Source: Microcoleus sp. FACHB-672
GTDB taxonomy: Bacteria > Cyanobacteriota > Cyanobacteriia > Cyanobacteriales > Oscillatoriaceae
Direction: 5' to 3'
Length of the DNA: 64,000 nucleotides
Assembly: GCF_014695725.1 (NCBI RefSeq)
Contig: NZ_JACJOU010000006.1
Coordinates: 62,001 to 126,000 of the forward strand
The notes beneath the pieces are model-generated. The model worked only from the letters and a program-made list of their open reading frames with translations. It did not search any database and had not been told where the DNA came from. Both the position numbers and the translations under genes were made by a program. This document shows, one piece after another, positions 9,293-18,166 of this stretch; the first letter of the stretch is position 1; the number at the start of each line of letters is the position of its first letter.

Positions 9293-10096
9293 CTACTGAA
9301 GATGGAGAAACTTATCTAGGGCAGTTACCATTGCCGGCGGCCAGCGGCGGATACTTTTCACCCAATCAATGTCTTTATAGCGCGAATCCATACCAACGAC
9401 TGAAACCCAATTACTTTCAGCTTCGCCGCGTTTTCCTTGCTCCCAAAGCGCAGCACTTAGCGCTGCCCGGATATCGGGAAATTTGGGGTACTTGCGGACT
9501 AAATTCCGCATCGTGCGAAGCGCTTCCTCAGTTTCACCGGCTTGATAGAGGGCGAGGGCGTAGTTGGCGCGTGCGAAGGCATAATCTGGGGCCAAATCAG
9601 CAGCGTACCCATAATCTGAGATCGCAGCTTTCCACTGTCCCAAGCCGGCTTGCGCGTTGCCCCGGTTGTTGTAGGCTGCCGCATCTTGGGGGTCGAGTTC
9701 CAAAACGTGATTATAATCAGCAATCGCCTCTGAATACCGGCCCAGTCCTTCCAGCGCAGTCCCGCGATTTAAGTAAGGATCGGGGGCGCTGGGGGCGAGT
9801 TCAATGGCTTTGTTGTAGTCCCCAAGTGCCGCTTCTAATTTGTTTTGGCTAACTCTAGAATTTCCCCGATTGCTCCAAATCGCTGGATTCTCTGGGAATT
9901 GTTCAAGAATTTGTGTCCAGTAGTTTTCTGCGGTGGCAAAGTCGCCGGTGTTGGTGGCATCAAAGGCTTGGCTGGCGAGTTCCTCAATGGGTATTTGGTC
10001 TGTATTAGTTTGCGCGATCGCTGGGGCGTTATTCACGAAGCTGATAGCAACGCTGACAAGCAGCACACACAGTATTTTAAGAATCGAGCGAATCAT
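9293..10096 (-). CDS. Exported TPR-repeat protein
   Basis: A 267-residue protein from the ATG at 10096; a longer reading from 10138 adds 14 residues but would bury the signal peptide. Residues 1-28 form a signal peptide (SILKILCVLLVSVAISF, then APAIAQ as a likely cleavage site). At least four TPR units follow: residues with the pattern ENYWTQILEQFPENP, LGDYNKAIELAPSAPD, IADYNHVLELDPQDA and ISDYGYAADLAPDYA. Likely periplasmic or thylakoid-lumen protein that scaffolds other proteins; the partner is unknown. Both flanks carry tandem repeats. Confidence 0.82.
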   Translation of the reverse strand: MIRSILKILCVLLVSVAISFVNNAPAIAQTNTDQIPIEELASQAFDATNTGDFATAENYWTQILEQFPENPAIWSNRGNSRVSQNKLEAALGDYNKAIELAPSAPDPYLNRGTALEGLGRYSEAIADYNHVLELDPQDAAAYNNRGNAQAGLGQWKAAISDYGYAADLAPDYAFARANYALALYQAGETEEALRTMRNLVRKYPKFPDIRAALSAALWEQGKRGEAESNWVSVVGMDSRYKDIDWVKSIRRWPPAMVTALDKFLHLQ

Positions 10097-10202
10097 CGTG
10101 AAGTTTATAAGGGATTTGCTAATTTTAGAGGCCGGCATTCAGACATTTGGTGATTCGTGAGGCCGGCGTTCCCAGATTTGTGATTTTTCTGCTCACTCTT
10201 CA

Positions 10203-10246
10203 CCCCCTATGCCCCATGCCCTATGCCCCATTCCCCATGCCCCATA
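10203..10246. repeat. Short tandem repeat (ATGCCCC heptamers)
   Basis: Six imperfect heptamers of CCCATGC/CCCTATG type, the reverse complement of the array at 9164-9250. They fill the gap between ruvB's stop and the TPR gene's leader, so the TPR gene is bracketed by inverted copies. Confidence 0.8.
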
Positions 10247-10253
10247 CTAAGAA

Positions 10254-11366
10254 TCACCGCAGCAACGATAACTGCTGATCTGGAGGGCTATAACCTAAGT
10301 GTTTCCAAGCAGCGTCAGTAGCCATACGTCCGCGATGGGTGCGGTTGAGATAGCCGATTTGCAGCAAGTAAGGTTCGTAGACTTCTTCAATGGTTTGGGT
10401 GTCTTCGCCGGTGGCGGCAGCAATGGTTTCTAAGCCAACCGGCCCACCTTTGAAATTTTCGATGATCACGCTAAGCAGCCGGCGATCTGTCCAATCTAAG
10501 CCGCAGGGGTCTACGTTGAATAGTTCTAAGGCTTCACCGGCAACTTCGGCGGTAATGGTGCCGGCTGCTTTGACTTCGGCGTAATCGCGCACGCGTTTGA
10601 GCAGCCGGTTGGCGATGCGCGGGGTGCCGCGAGATCGTCGGGCGATTTCTGTTGCCCCTTCGTCAGTTAGGGGTGTTTTGAGAATTTGGCCGGTTCGCAG
10701 CACAATTTGGCTAAGTTCGTCGATTTCGTAGAAGCGCAGGCGCTGAATTAGGCCAAATCGATCACGCAGTGGGGAAGTTAATGCGCCAACTCTTGTGGTT
10801 GCACCCACAAGGGTGAAGCGTTGCAGAGGGATGCTGCGAGTTCGGGCGCTTTGGCCTTTTCCAACGGTGATGTCGAGGCGAAAATCCTCCATTGCGGGAT
10901 AGAGAATTTCTTCGCTCATTTTGCTGAGGCGATGAATTTCATCGATGAAAAGAATGTCTCCGGGTTGGAGGTTAACGAGCAAGCCGACAATGTCGCGGGG
11001 ACGTTCTAATGCCGGCGCTGTGGTGATTTTGCAGCCAACGCCCATTTCTGAGGCGAGAATCAGGGCCATTGTAGTTTTGCCTAAGCCAGGAGGGCCATAA
11101 AGCAAGAGATGATCTAAAGATTCTTGTCGAGATTTGGCGGCTTTGATGGCAATATCGAGAACTTCTTTAAGGTCTTTTTGCCCAATATAGTCTGCAAGCC
11201 GCTGGGGTCTAATTTTCTCTTCTTGTTTGCTGTTGCTGTCTTCCTCACCAATTGCTTGAGGTTCAAGCAGGGAGGGAGCCGGCGCGTTGTAGGTTGCCGG
11301 TTTTTCGGCAGCACTTTTTTGCCGTTTTGGTTCTTGCGGTTGTTTGTTGGAGGAGACGATTGCCAT
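10254..11366 (-). CDS. ruvB: Holliday junction branch migration helicase RuvB
   Basis: A 370-residue AAA+ ATPase that drives branch migration on RuvA-bound junctions. Seen: Walker A at about 91 (GPPGLGKTT), Walker B as LFIDEIHRL, sensor 1 in LVGATTRVG, the arginine region SPLRDRFG, and the C-terminal winged helix ending [13 protein letters not shown]. The ~50-residue N-terminal extension (polar, Lys/Gln-rich) before [11 protein letters not shown] is longer than in E. coli and common in cyanobacteria. Start is ATG at 11366; no Shine-Dalgarno is obvious. Confidence 0.97.
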   Translation of the reverse strand: MAIVSSNKQPQEPKRQKSAAEKPATYNAPAPSLLEPQAIGEEDSNSKQEEKIRPQRLADYIGQKDLKEVLDIAIKAAKSRQESLDHLLLYGPPGLGKTTMALILASEMGVGCKITTAPALERPRDIVGLLVNLQPGDILFIDEIHRLSKMSEEILYPAMEDFRLDITVGKGQSARTRSIPLQRFTLVGATTRVGALTSPLRDRFGLIQRLRFYEIDELSQIVLRTGQILKTPLTDEGATEIARRSRGTPRIANRLLKRVRDYAEVKAAGTITAEVAGEALELFNVDPCGLDWTDRRLLSVIIENFKGGPVGLETIAAATGEDTQTIEEVYEPYLLQIGYLNRTHRGRMATDAAWKHLGYSPPDQQLSLLR

Positions 11367-11617
11367 AGGATTTTAGAGTTTAAATTTTAAATTTGGTTTG
11401 TGCTTCGCTGTGAGATTTAAATTTTTCTCAAAACCGGCCTTTTGTTGTGAACTTATCCCTCTGATTGGATTTGACAGATGTGGCCATGTTTTTATGAAAG
11501 AAATCCATTAACCGGATTTGATCGCGTCGTATAAAATATTCCCCTAGTTCAAGTGACCTTGTTTGTCGGTTGGACTTTCTTGCCGGCCAATAATCTGAGT
11601 TAACGATTTTTTAAATT

Positions 11618-12184
11618 ATGACTGTTCCACTGTCTTTGTCAGTCCCAGAATCTTTGACGTTTGAGCAAGCGATCTCGCTAACTCAATCTTTACTCGACCA
11701 GATCGAAGGAGGAGCGCTATCGGAGGAGGAAATAGAATCGGTACTGACCCAGCTCGTTAGCAGCGAGAATGGGGCACGGGGATTTTTTGTGACTTATCTA
11801 ACGGATAGCCGGCCTTTGGCAGATCGTCCGTCTGTTGGCGTGATTAACGCATTGCGGACTTCTCCTGAGATTGTCTCAGAATTGCTGGTGAAAAATGTGG
11901 CGATGTCGGCGGCGATGGTGGTGGCGCACCGGCGCAGGCAGGATGAGGAGATGGCGGCGAATTCTGCGCGTACTTCCACCCGTTCGGCTGGTTTAATTGC
12001 AATGCTTGAGCTGCCACGGACACACGAGCTGGCTCAGCAGATGTTGGAGAGTGTGACTGCCGGTGAGGGGGTTTATGAGGCGTTTCTGAAGCGCTGGGGA
12101 TATGATGCAGAGCAACGGCTGGCGATCCAGCAAGCGGTGCAGCCGGTGCTTTCTGAGAGCGGGGAAAACAAAAGTTTGGCTTAA
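11618..12184 (+). CDS. Conserved-looking hypothetical protein, helical
   Basis: A 188-residue acidic, mostly helical protein I cannot place. The first 50 residues resemble the helical lead of the anthranilate phosphoribosyltransferase N-terminal domain (EQAISLTQSLLDQIEGGALSE), but no catalytic domain follows. The middle has an Arg-rich helix (VVAHRRRQDEEMAAN). Start is ATG at 11618 after an AT-rich leader. Codon use matches neighbours, and the reading frame is long for chance, so it is very probably real. Confidence 0.6.
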   Translation: MTVPLSLSVPESLTFEQAISLTQSLLDQIEGGALSEEEIESVLTQLVSSENGARGFFVTYLTDSRPLADRPSVGVINALRTSPEIVSELLVKNVAMSAAMVVAHRRRQDEEMAANSARTSTRSAGLIAMLELPRTHELAQQMLESVTAGEGVYEAFLKRWGYDAEQRLAIQQAVQPVLSESGENKSLA

Positions 12185-12378
12185 CAAGTTGAAAAATTCT
12201 GCATAAAATCTTAATCTATGGTGACAAGACACCGTTAAGGTGGGGTTAGGCTTGGCCAAACCGGCTTAACCGGCGCTGGCGGGGTGAGCGGGGAACGTTA
12301 GGAAACTCAAATTCATCACAGGCTAAAGGCGATTCTGTTCCTGCTGTTGAGATTGATTGCTGTTTAATAGAACAGCGA

Positions 12379-12395
12379 ACCCCAAAGCTTGGGGT
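12379..12395. other. Perfect 7-bp hairpin upstream of the glycan-export operon
   Basis: ACCCCAA (12379-12385), a three-base loop, and TTGGGGT (12389-12395). It sits in the 255-base gap before the ABC permease gene. It lacks a T-tract right after it, so terminator or operator are both only possibilities. Confidence 0.4.
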
Positions 12396-12452
12396 GGAGT
12401 GTTTTAGGTGGTGTGTAGGTAGTAGGTAAGGAAGGTAAAATTGCTGAGGTCG

Positions 12453-13298
12453 ATGAAAGGAGTTGTCCACAAGGCCGGCAGAGTCAGACGTAACCCGTTA
12501 AGGGAGGCTCAGTGGTGGCTGAAATTCGAGCTGTTGAGAACGCTGGTGCGGCGAGAGTTAGAGGCACGCTATAAAGGCTCAGTTTTGGGTAATTTATGGC
12601 CGTTAGTGACTCAATTATCACAATTGGTGATTTACACTTATGTCTTCTCGATTGTGTTAAAAGTCAAGCTCAGCTTGAACGGAATGCCGGATAATAATTT
12701 AACGTTTGGTTTGTGGCTGTTTGCAGGGTTGTTGCCTTGGACAGCGTTTACCGGCGGCTTTCTTCAGGCATCGGGATCGGTTGTGGCGCAGCCTAATTTG
12801 GTGAAGAAGGTGGTGTTTCCGCTGACTTTGTTGCCGATGGTGCCGGTGCTTTCAGCCTTCATTGAGAGTGCTTTTGGTTTAATGGCTTTAATTGTCTTGT
12901 TAGCCATGACAACGCACTCTCTGCACCCAACTTTATCGTTACTGCCGCTGGTTTGGTTGCCGCAATTACTGTTAACTGCCGGCTTTGGATACTTAGGGGC
13001 GGCTATGACGGTGTTTTTGCGAGATATTCCCCAAACTGCTTCAGTCATTTTAAATTTTTGGTTCTACTTTACGCCGATTTGCTATCCAGCAGAAATTATT
13101 CCGGAAAGTTGGCGGGCGTTGGTATTTTGGATTAATCCAATGGCAGCAATTTCTGAAGTTTATCGGGATTTAATATTAGTAGGGGAAGTCAAGCACTGGG
13201 GAGAATGGGGTGTGGCTTCTGTGGTTTCTTTAATTGTGTTCTATGGAGGATTATGGACGTATAAGCGGTTGCGCCCTGCTTTTGCGGATGTTCTCTAA
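12453..13298 (+). CDS. ABC-2 type polysaccharide export permease (Wzm-like)
   Basis: A 281-residue permease from the ATG at 12453 (a TTG at 12441 is an alternative start). Six hydrophobic segments lie in the ABC-2 layout: an N-terminal cytoplasmic stretch with the family motif RRELEARYKGSVLGNLW, then helices at about 40-65, 75-95, 115-150, 155-180, 185-210 and 240-260. The motif FLRDIPQTASVILNFWFYFTPI is typical of lipopolysaccharide/O-antigen exporters. It pairs with the ATPase starting 55 bases downstream; together they would move a lipid-linked glycan across the plasma membrane. First gene of a nine-gene plus-strand run. Confidence 0.9.
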   Translation: MKGVVHKAGRVRRNPLREAQWWLKFELLRTLVRRELEARYKGSVLGNLWPLVTQLSQLVIYTYVFSIVLKVKLSLNGMPDNNLTFGLWLFAGLLPWTAFTGGFLQASGSVVAQPNLVKKVVFPLTLLPMVPVLSAFIESAFGLMALIVLLAMTTHSLHPTLSLLPLVWLPQLLLTAGFGYLGAAMTVFLRDIPQTASVILNFWFYFTPICYPAEIIPESWRALVFWINPMAAISEVYRDLILVGEVKHWGEWGVASVVSLIVFYGGLWTYKRLRPAFADVL

Positions 13299-13352
13299 AT
13301 TTTCAAATTGAATTGTTAGGTTATTCGTTGCCGGTTTTTACAACAGAATCCC

Positions 13353-14753
13353 ATGCATGATGATGTCGCCATTTCACTAAAAAATGTCTCGAAGTGCTTT
13401 AAGCGGTACGGGCATCCAGTAGATCGATTAAAGGAAATTTTACTGCCTGGAAAGAGCCGGTCTCAGGAGTTTTGGGCGCTGCGAGATATTAACCTGGAAG
13501 TGCCAAAGGGGAAGACTTTAGGGGTGGTGGGGCGCAATGGTTCGGGAAAAAGTACGCTGTTGCAAGTCATTGTGGGAACGCTAGCGGCAACCACAGGCGA
13601 AGTCGAGGTAAAGGGTCGAGTTTCAGCTTTATTAGAGTTGGGAAGTGGATTTAATCCTGAGTTTACAGGCCGGCAAAATGTTTTTTTTAACGGTCAGTTA
13701 TTGGGATTAAAGCATCAAGAAATTGAAGAAAAATTTGATGAAATTGCGGCTTTTGCCGATATTGGAGATTTTATCGATCAGCCGGTGAAAACCTATTCCA
13801 GCGGGATGTTTGTCAGGCTGGCGTTTGCGGTTTCAACGAGTGTTGATCCGGATATTTTGATTGTGGATGAAGCGCTTTCAGTTGGAGATGAAGCGTTTCA
13901 GCGTAAATGTTTTGTCCGCCTACAAACAATTCAGGAAAGAGGGGGAACGGTTTTATTTGTTTCTCACTCGGCTGCGGCAGTCATTGAACTTTGCGATTCG
14001 GCGATTTTAATGGATCGCGGCGAGTTATTGCTGTTTAATACGCCCAAGTTTGTTTTAGATAAATATCACAAGTTAATTTATGCGCCGGCTGATATTGAAC
14101 AGTCTTTGCGGGAGGATATTAGGGCTTTGAATAAGCCGGTAAATCCTGAGCCGGTTAATCAAACTGTCCTAGTTTGTGAAAAAACTCCTTTATTATCTGT
14201 TGTGCCGAATCAAGCAATGGAGGATAAAGGGTTAGGGGAATTTTATGATCCGGAATTAGTGCCGGCGAATACGATTTCCTATGTGCCTCGCGGTGCCAAA
14301 ATTATCAATCCTCAAATTACTACACTTGAGGGGAAAGTTGTCAATCATCTGATTGGGCGAAATGATTACATTTACACCTACACTGTTTCATTTTTTAAGC
14401 CGGCTTCTAAAATTCGCTTTGGGATGTTAATCAAAACCTTAAGCGGATTTGAACTGGGAGGGGCTTCATTTTCAACCGGCAGTCATTCTATTAACCATGT
14501 TGAAGCTGAAACAACTTTGATTGTCAAATTTCAATTTCAGTGTTTGCTGCATCCTGGTGTATACTTTTTAAATGCCGGCGTTTCAGGGATTGTTGACGGC
14601 AATTTTACTTACCTGGCTCGTTGTATTGATGTTGCTATGTTTAGAGTTCAACCTCAAATCGAGTCTTGTGGAAGTGGAATCGTTGACTTACTGATTGAGC
14701 CTAGCTTATGTGTAGTCGAAGAAACAAAAAACTTGAATTTATCAGAACTGTAG
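13353..14753 (+). CDS. ABC export ATPase with C-terminal glycan-binding domain (Wzt-like)
   Basis: A 466-residue protein. Residues 1-250 are the nucleotide-binding domain: Walker A at 60-68 (GRNGSGKST), signature YSSGM at about 148, Walker B near 168 (ILIVDEALSVGDE) and the switch histidine in FVSHS. A linker follows, and residues ~310-450 form a beta-rich domain like the Wzt C-terminal domain, which in E. coli O8/O9a binds the methylated end of the finished glycan. Partner of the permease just upstream. The extended form points to export of a chain whose end is chemically capped, which fits the methyltransferase gene that comes next. Confidence 0.9.
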   Translation: MHDDVAISLKNVSKCFKRYGHPVDRLKEILLPGKSRSQEFWALRDINLEVPKGKTLGVVGRNGSGKSTLLQVIVGTLAATTGEVEVKGRVSALLELGSGFNPEFTGRQNVFFNGQLLGLKHQEIEEKFDEIAAFADIGDFIDQPVKTYSSGMFVRLAFAVSTSVDPDILIVDEALSVGDEAFQRKCFVRLQTIQERGGTVLFVSHSAAAVIELCDSAILMDRGELLLFNTPKFVLDKYHKLIYAPADIEQSLREDIRALNKPVNPEPVNQTVLVCEKTPLLSVVPNQAMEDKGLGEFYDPELVPANTISYVPRGAKIINPQITTLEGKVVNHLIGRNDYIYTYTVSFFKPASKIRFGMLIKTLSGFELGGASFSTGSHSINHVEAETTLIVKFQFQCLLHPGVYFLNAGVSGIVDGNFTYLARCIDVAMFRVQPQIESCGSGIVDLLIEPSLCVVEETKNLNLSEL

Positions 14754-14834
14754 GGATATAAGTTTTTAATCCTATCCATATCTCTAATCTTAAGTTTGTA
14801 AAATTACCGCATCTTTTGTCCTATTAAAATTCAG

Positions 14835-15713
14835 ATGAGTAACCTCGAAACTATCCAGCAGAGAAAAGCAGATATTATCCAAAAATATGGGGAATGGACG
14901 AATCACAACATTCAACTGGAGGGCGATCTTTATACCATTAGCCGGCAAAGCATTACTGGCGCAGAAGTTAAATTAAGGCGAATTGTGCAAATGGTTGCCG
15001 ATATTTCAGGTAAATCATTTGAAAATATGCGAATTTTAGACTTGGCTTGCCTAGAAGGACTCTATGGGATGGAACTTGCCTTGCAAGGTGCCAACGTTGT
15101 CGCCATAGAAGGGAGAGAAGCGAATGTAGAAAAGGCGCGGTTTGCCAAGGATGTTTTATCAGTCAATAATATTGAAATTATTCAAGATGATGTTCGTAAT
15201 CTCAGCCTAGAAAAATATGGAAAATTTGATATTGTTCTGTGTATAGGAATTCTTTATCATTTAGATGCTCCAGATGTTTTTGAGTTTTTAGAAAAAATTT
15301 CAGAAGTTTGTCAAAGTTTTGCCATCATAGACACCCAGGTTAGTATGGTGACTGAAACTCCTGCTTTATATAAAGAAAAAGAATACTGGGGAAGATTATA
15401 TACAGAACACGATCCTAATACGACTCCTGAAGAAAGAGTCAAGGTTTTGTGGTCATCATTAGATAATCCCAACAGTTTTTGGTTTACCCGTCCCTCTTTA
15501 TATAATTTTCTGTCTCATATTGGGTTTACTTCTATCTATGAATGTCACAACCCTCCCGTCAAAAAGTATGAAATGATGCGATTAAAAAAGGAAACGGATC
15601 GCAGTACATTTTTAGCAATTAAAGGGAAAAAGGTATCTTTATTTTCATCGCAGGTGATGAATGACTTGCCTCAAGAAGACTGGGAAAATTCCTTAAAACC
15701 TGAAGAATTATAA
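14835..15713 (+). CDS. SAM-dependent methyltransferase, glycan locus
   Basis: A 292-residue class I methyltransferase: motif I at about 69-78 (LDLACLEGLYG), acidic loop AIEGRE, motif for adenine binding DDVRNLSLEKYGKFD, then LCIGILYHLDAP. Related proteins occur in glycosylation loci. Start is ATG at 14835. Lying 81 bases after the Wzt-like ATPase and before sulfotransferase and glycosyltransferase genes, it may methylate the glycan; the acceptor is inferred only. The coding sequence is more AT-rich than the housekeeping genes upstream. Confidence 0.8.
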   Translation: MSNLETIQQRKADIIQKYGEWTNHNIQLEGDLYTISRQSITGAEVKLRRIVQMVADISGKSFENMRILDLACLEGLYGMELALQGANVVAIEGREANVEKARFAKDVLSVNNIEIIQDDVRNLSLEKYGKFDIVLCIGILYHLDAPDVFEFLEKISEVCQSFAIIDTQVSMVTETPALYKEKEYWGRLYTEHDPNTTPEERVKVLWSSLDNPNSFWFTRPSLYNFLSHIGFTSIYECHNPPVKKYEMMRLKKETDRSTFLAIKGKKVSLFSSQVMNDLPQEDWENSLKPEEL

Positions 15714-15774
15714 AAGCTAAAACACTGAATTTGAAATAATTTATAACAAAACTAAGCGCACAGTGAGGGAAATG

Positions 15775-16803
15775 ATGTCACAGACTTTAATCATAACTGG
15801 AATGCACCGTTCTGGCACATCCCTAACTGCTTCATTCATCCAAGCTTTAGGTATTAATTTAGGAGAAAATTTCTTTGCCGCTGATATTTTTAATGCTAAA
15901 GGTTATTTTGAAGATTTGGATTTTTTAGAATTTCAGCGAACAATCCTGCAAAATTGCTGCCGGCAGGGAGAAGCCGGTTGGACAGATTGGGGTTGGACAG
16001 AAAGTGAATGCTTGGATCGCGATAAATTTCAAACCTACATTAAGCCGGCAAAAGAGTTAATCGCATCTCGCAATCAAAAATCAGCTTTTTGGGGTTGGAA
16101 AGATCCGCGTACCTCTCTCATGCTTGATTTTTGGGAACAATTACTCCCTGAAGCGCGATATTTATTAGTTTATCGCTTACCTTGGGATGTCGCTGATTCG
16201 ATTCTTCGCCTCAATAGTGGAATTTTCACTGAACATCCTGAATATCCCTTAAAAGTTTGGGCTTTTTATAACCGGCATCTCCTAGATTTTTACGCTCGAC
16301 ATTCAGATCGGTGTATTTTAGTTAATATTAATACCTTACTGCAATCTCCAACCCGGCTGGTTGAACTGCTGGAGACTAAGCTAAACTTGAGAGTTGCCAG
16401 TGATTATGAGCCGGCACGTTTGAAAGAAATTTATGATTCCAGCCTTTTTAATAGTTTAGGCCGGCAACATCCCCTTGTTCAACTTTTACAACAGATTGCA
16501 CCTCAATATTTCTCACTTCTCGCCGAGTTAGATCGCGCAGCAGATATTCCCAGTGATTTTTTACAGGAATCGGCAGGCGGCAAAATTTCTCCTGCCGAAT
16601 GCTTACCTTTATTACTCTACCGCCAGGCATTTGAAAATCAGGGACAGCTTCAAAATCTTTACCGGCAGCTTCAGCAAGATAAAATTGACCTAGAATCTCA
16701 ACTCGCTCAATTAAAAGAAGAAAACTCAATTTTAAAAAGTTCCAAAGTTTGGAAATTACACCGTGCCTTATCTAAAATTAAAAAGCTAACTAAAATTAAT
16801 TAA
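15775..16803 (+). CDS. Sulfotransferase-family protein with C-terminal coiled coil
   Basis: A 342-residue protein from the ATG at 15775, chosen because GAGGGA at 15765-15770 fits it; GTG at 15763 is an alternative. Residues 9-16 (GMHRSGTS) form the loop that binds the 5'-phosphosulfate of PAPS in sulfotransferases, and a later WKDPR with LVYRLPWDVADS matches the 3'-phosphate-binding region. Residues ~285-325 form a coiled coil (LQNLYRQLQQDKIDLESQL), ending in a basic tail SSKVWKLHRALSKIKKL that recurs in the next gene. Predicted to transfer sulfate to a sugar; a nucleoside-phosphate-binding role without sulfotransferase activity cannot be excluded. Confidence 0.75.
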   Translation: MSQTLIITGMHRSGTSLTASFIQALGINLGENFFAADIFNAKGYFEDLDFLEFQRTILQNCCRQGEAGWTDWGWTESECLDRDKFQTYIKPAKELIASRNQKSAFWGWKDPRTSLMLDFWEQLLPEARYLLVYRLPWDVADSILRLNSGIFTEHPEYPLKVWAFYNRHLLDFYARHSDRCILVNINTLLQSPTRLVELLETKLNLRVASDYEPARLKEIYDSSLFNSLGRQHPLVQLLQQIAPQYFSLLAELDRAADIPSDFLQESAGGKISPAECLPLLLYRQAFENQGQLQNLYRQLQQDKIDLESQLAQLKEENSILKSSKVWKLHRALSKIKKLTKIN

Positions 16804-16840
16804 CTGAAACAACTATGACAAACCGGGAGAACCAACTTAA

Positions 16841-18103
16841 ATGTCTGCATTAAAAGAATCTAGAAGCAGTCAAGTCGCTTTGTCAGTGGTGATTCCCTGT
16901 TACAATCAAGGCGAGTTTATTTTGGAAGCTGTTTCAGGATTACAAAATTATAAAAATAATGAGTCTGTAGAAATCATTATTGTTAATGATGGTTCAACCG
17001 AACCTTTAACCCATAAAGTTTTAAATTATTTAAAAGAAAATGGCTATCAAGTCATCGATCAAATTAACCAAGGATTAGCTCAAGCAAGGAATACAGGAAT
17101 TAGCAAAGCTTTAGGACGTTATATTTTACCTTTAGATGCTGATAATAAAGTCAGAGAAAACTATATTGTAAAAAGTATTGAAATTTTGGATAATTATCCA
17201 GAAATCGGAATCGTTTACGGCGATGCCGAATTTTTTGGCGCAAAAACAGGAGTTTGGCAAGTTCCCGAATTTGATATTAATCGGCTAGCACTGGGAAATT
17301 ATATTGATGCCTGTGCGGTTTTCCGAAAAATTGTTTGGAAAGATTGTGGAGGTTACGATCCAAAAATACCCGATAAATTAGGCTATGAGGATTGGGATTT
17401 CTGGCTAGGCGCTGCTACACAAGGATGGAAATTTTATCACCTTCCGGAAGTGATGTTTGACTACCGGGTGCGATCAGAGTCTATGGTAAGCGCTTGCAAT
17501 CTTCCGGAAAATCGCAAGCAACTTTTTCGATATATTTGTACTAAACATTTGGGACTTTATACAACAAATTTTGCTAATATATTTGCAGAAAAAGAGTTTG
17601 CCTTGCTCAGAGAAAACGCTCATTCTCAAACTTTACAGTGGCAGGTAAAACAAACCCAAGCTGACTTAGATCAAGCGCGAATCCAACTGCAACAAATCCA
17701 GGCGCAATTGCAGGCTGAACTTGCACACCGGCAGACTCAGCTAGCGCAAACCCAAGATGAGTTCGAGAAGTCACAAACCCAGCTCCAACAAACCCAAACC
17801 CAGCTACAACAAACCCAAACCGAACTAGAAAGCCGGCATAATCAGTTGCAACAAACCCAAGCCGAGCTTGATCGCATCCAAGGCGAATTAGGCAGCCGGC
17901 ATAACGAGTTGCAACAAACTCAAACCCAGCTTGATGGAATTCAAAACGAACTCGTCCATTCTCAAAACCATCTGCAACAAACCCAACTGGCATTGGAGTC
18001 CTCACAAGCAACGGTTGCGGCGATGGAAACCAGTAAATTTTGGAAGTTACGCGCCCAGTGGTTTAAGCTTAAAAAAGTTATGGGGTTAAAACAAGAACCC
18101 TAA
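16841..18103 (+). CDS. GT2 glycosyltransferase with long glutamine-rich coiled coil
   Basis: A 420-residue protein. Residues ~12-240 are a GT-A family 2 domain: VVIPCYNQGEFI, the IIIVNDGS strand, and the metal site LPLDADN near 100; EDWDFWLG is the usual downstream acidic motif. Residues ~268-400 are a coiled coil made of LQQTQ-type repeats (TQTQLQQTQTELESRH and similar), ending in the tail TSKFWKLRAQWFKLKK. The repeat is visible in DNA as CAACAAACCCAA units at 17640-18010. The enzyme would add a sugar in the cytoplasm; the rod could set distance or hold partners. Confidence 0.85.
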   Translation: MSALKESRSSQVALSVVIPCYNQGEFILEAVSGLQNYKNNESVEIIIVNDGSTEPLTHKVLNYLKENGYQVIDQINQGLAQARNTGISKALGRYILPLDADNKVRENYIVKSIEILDNYPEIGIVYGDAEFFGAKTGVWQVPEFDINRLALGNYIDACAVFRKIVWKDCGGYDPKIPDKLGYEDWDFWLGAATQGWKFYHLPEVMFDYRVRSESMVSACNLPENRKQLFRYICTKHLGLYTTNFANIFAEKEFALLRENAHSQTLQWQVKQTQADLDQARIQLQQIQAQLQAELAHRQTQLAQTQDEFEKSQTQLQQTQTQLQQTQTELESRHNQLQQTQAELDRIQGELGSRHNELQQTQTQLDGIQNELVHSQNHLQQTQLALESSQATVAAMETSKFWKLRAQWFKLKKVMGLKQEP

Positions 18104-18166
18104 CCAGTTGCTTTCATTCCCTCACTGCTTCAACCAAAACTAGCAAGTTCACAAGCTGATAGATCG

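Noticed and set aside
9199-9852. 217-codon plus-strand frame opposite the TPR gene
   Set aside because: Starts inside tandem repeat DNA and runs antisense to a clear TPR protein.
17640-18010. Repeated CAACAAACCCAA units considered as a CRISPR-like array
   Set aside because: Units are in frame within a coding coiled coil and have no spacers of constant length.
17607-18011. 134-codon minus-strand frame with GF-A-GF repeats
   Set aside because: It is the reverse reading of the LQQTQ coiled-coil repeat DNA.
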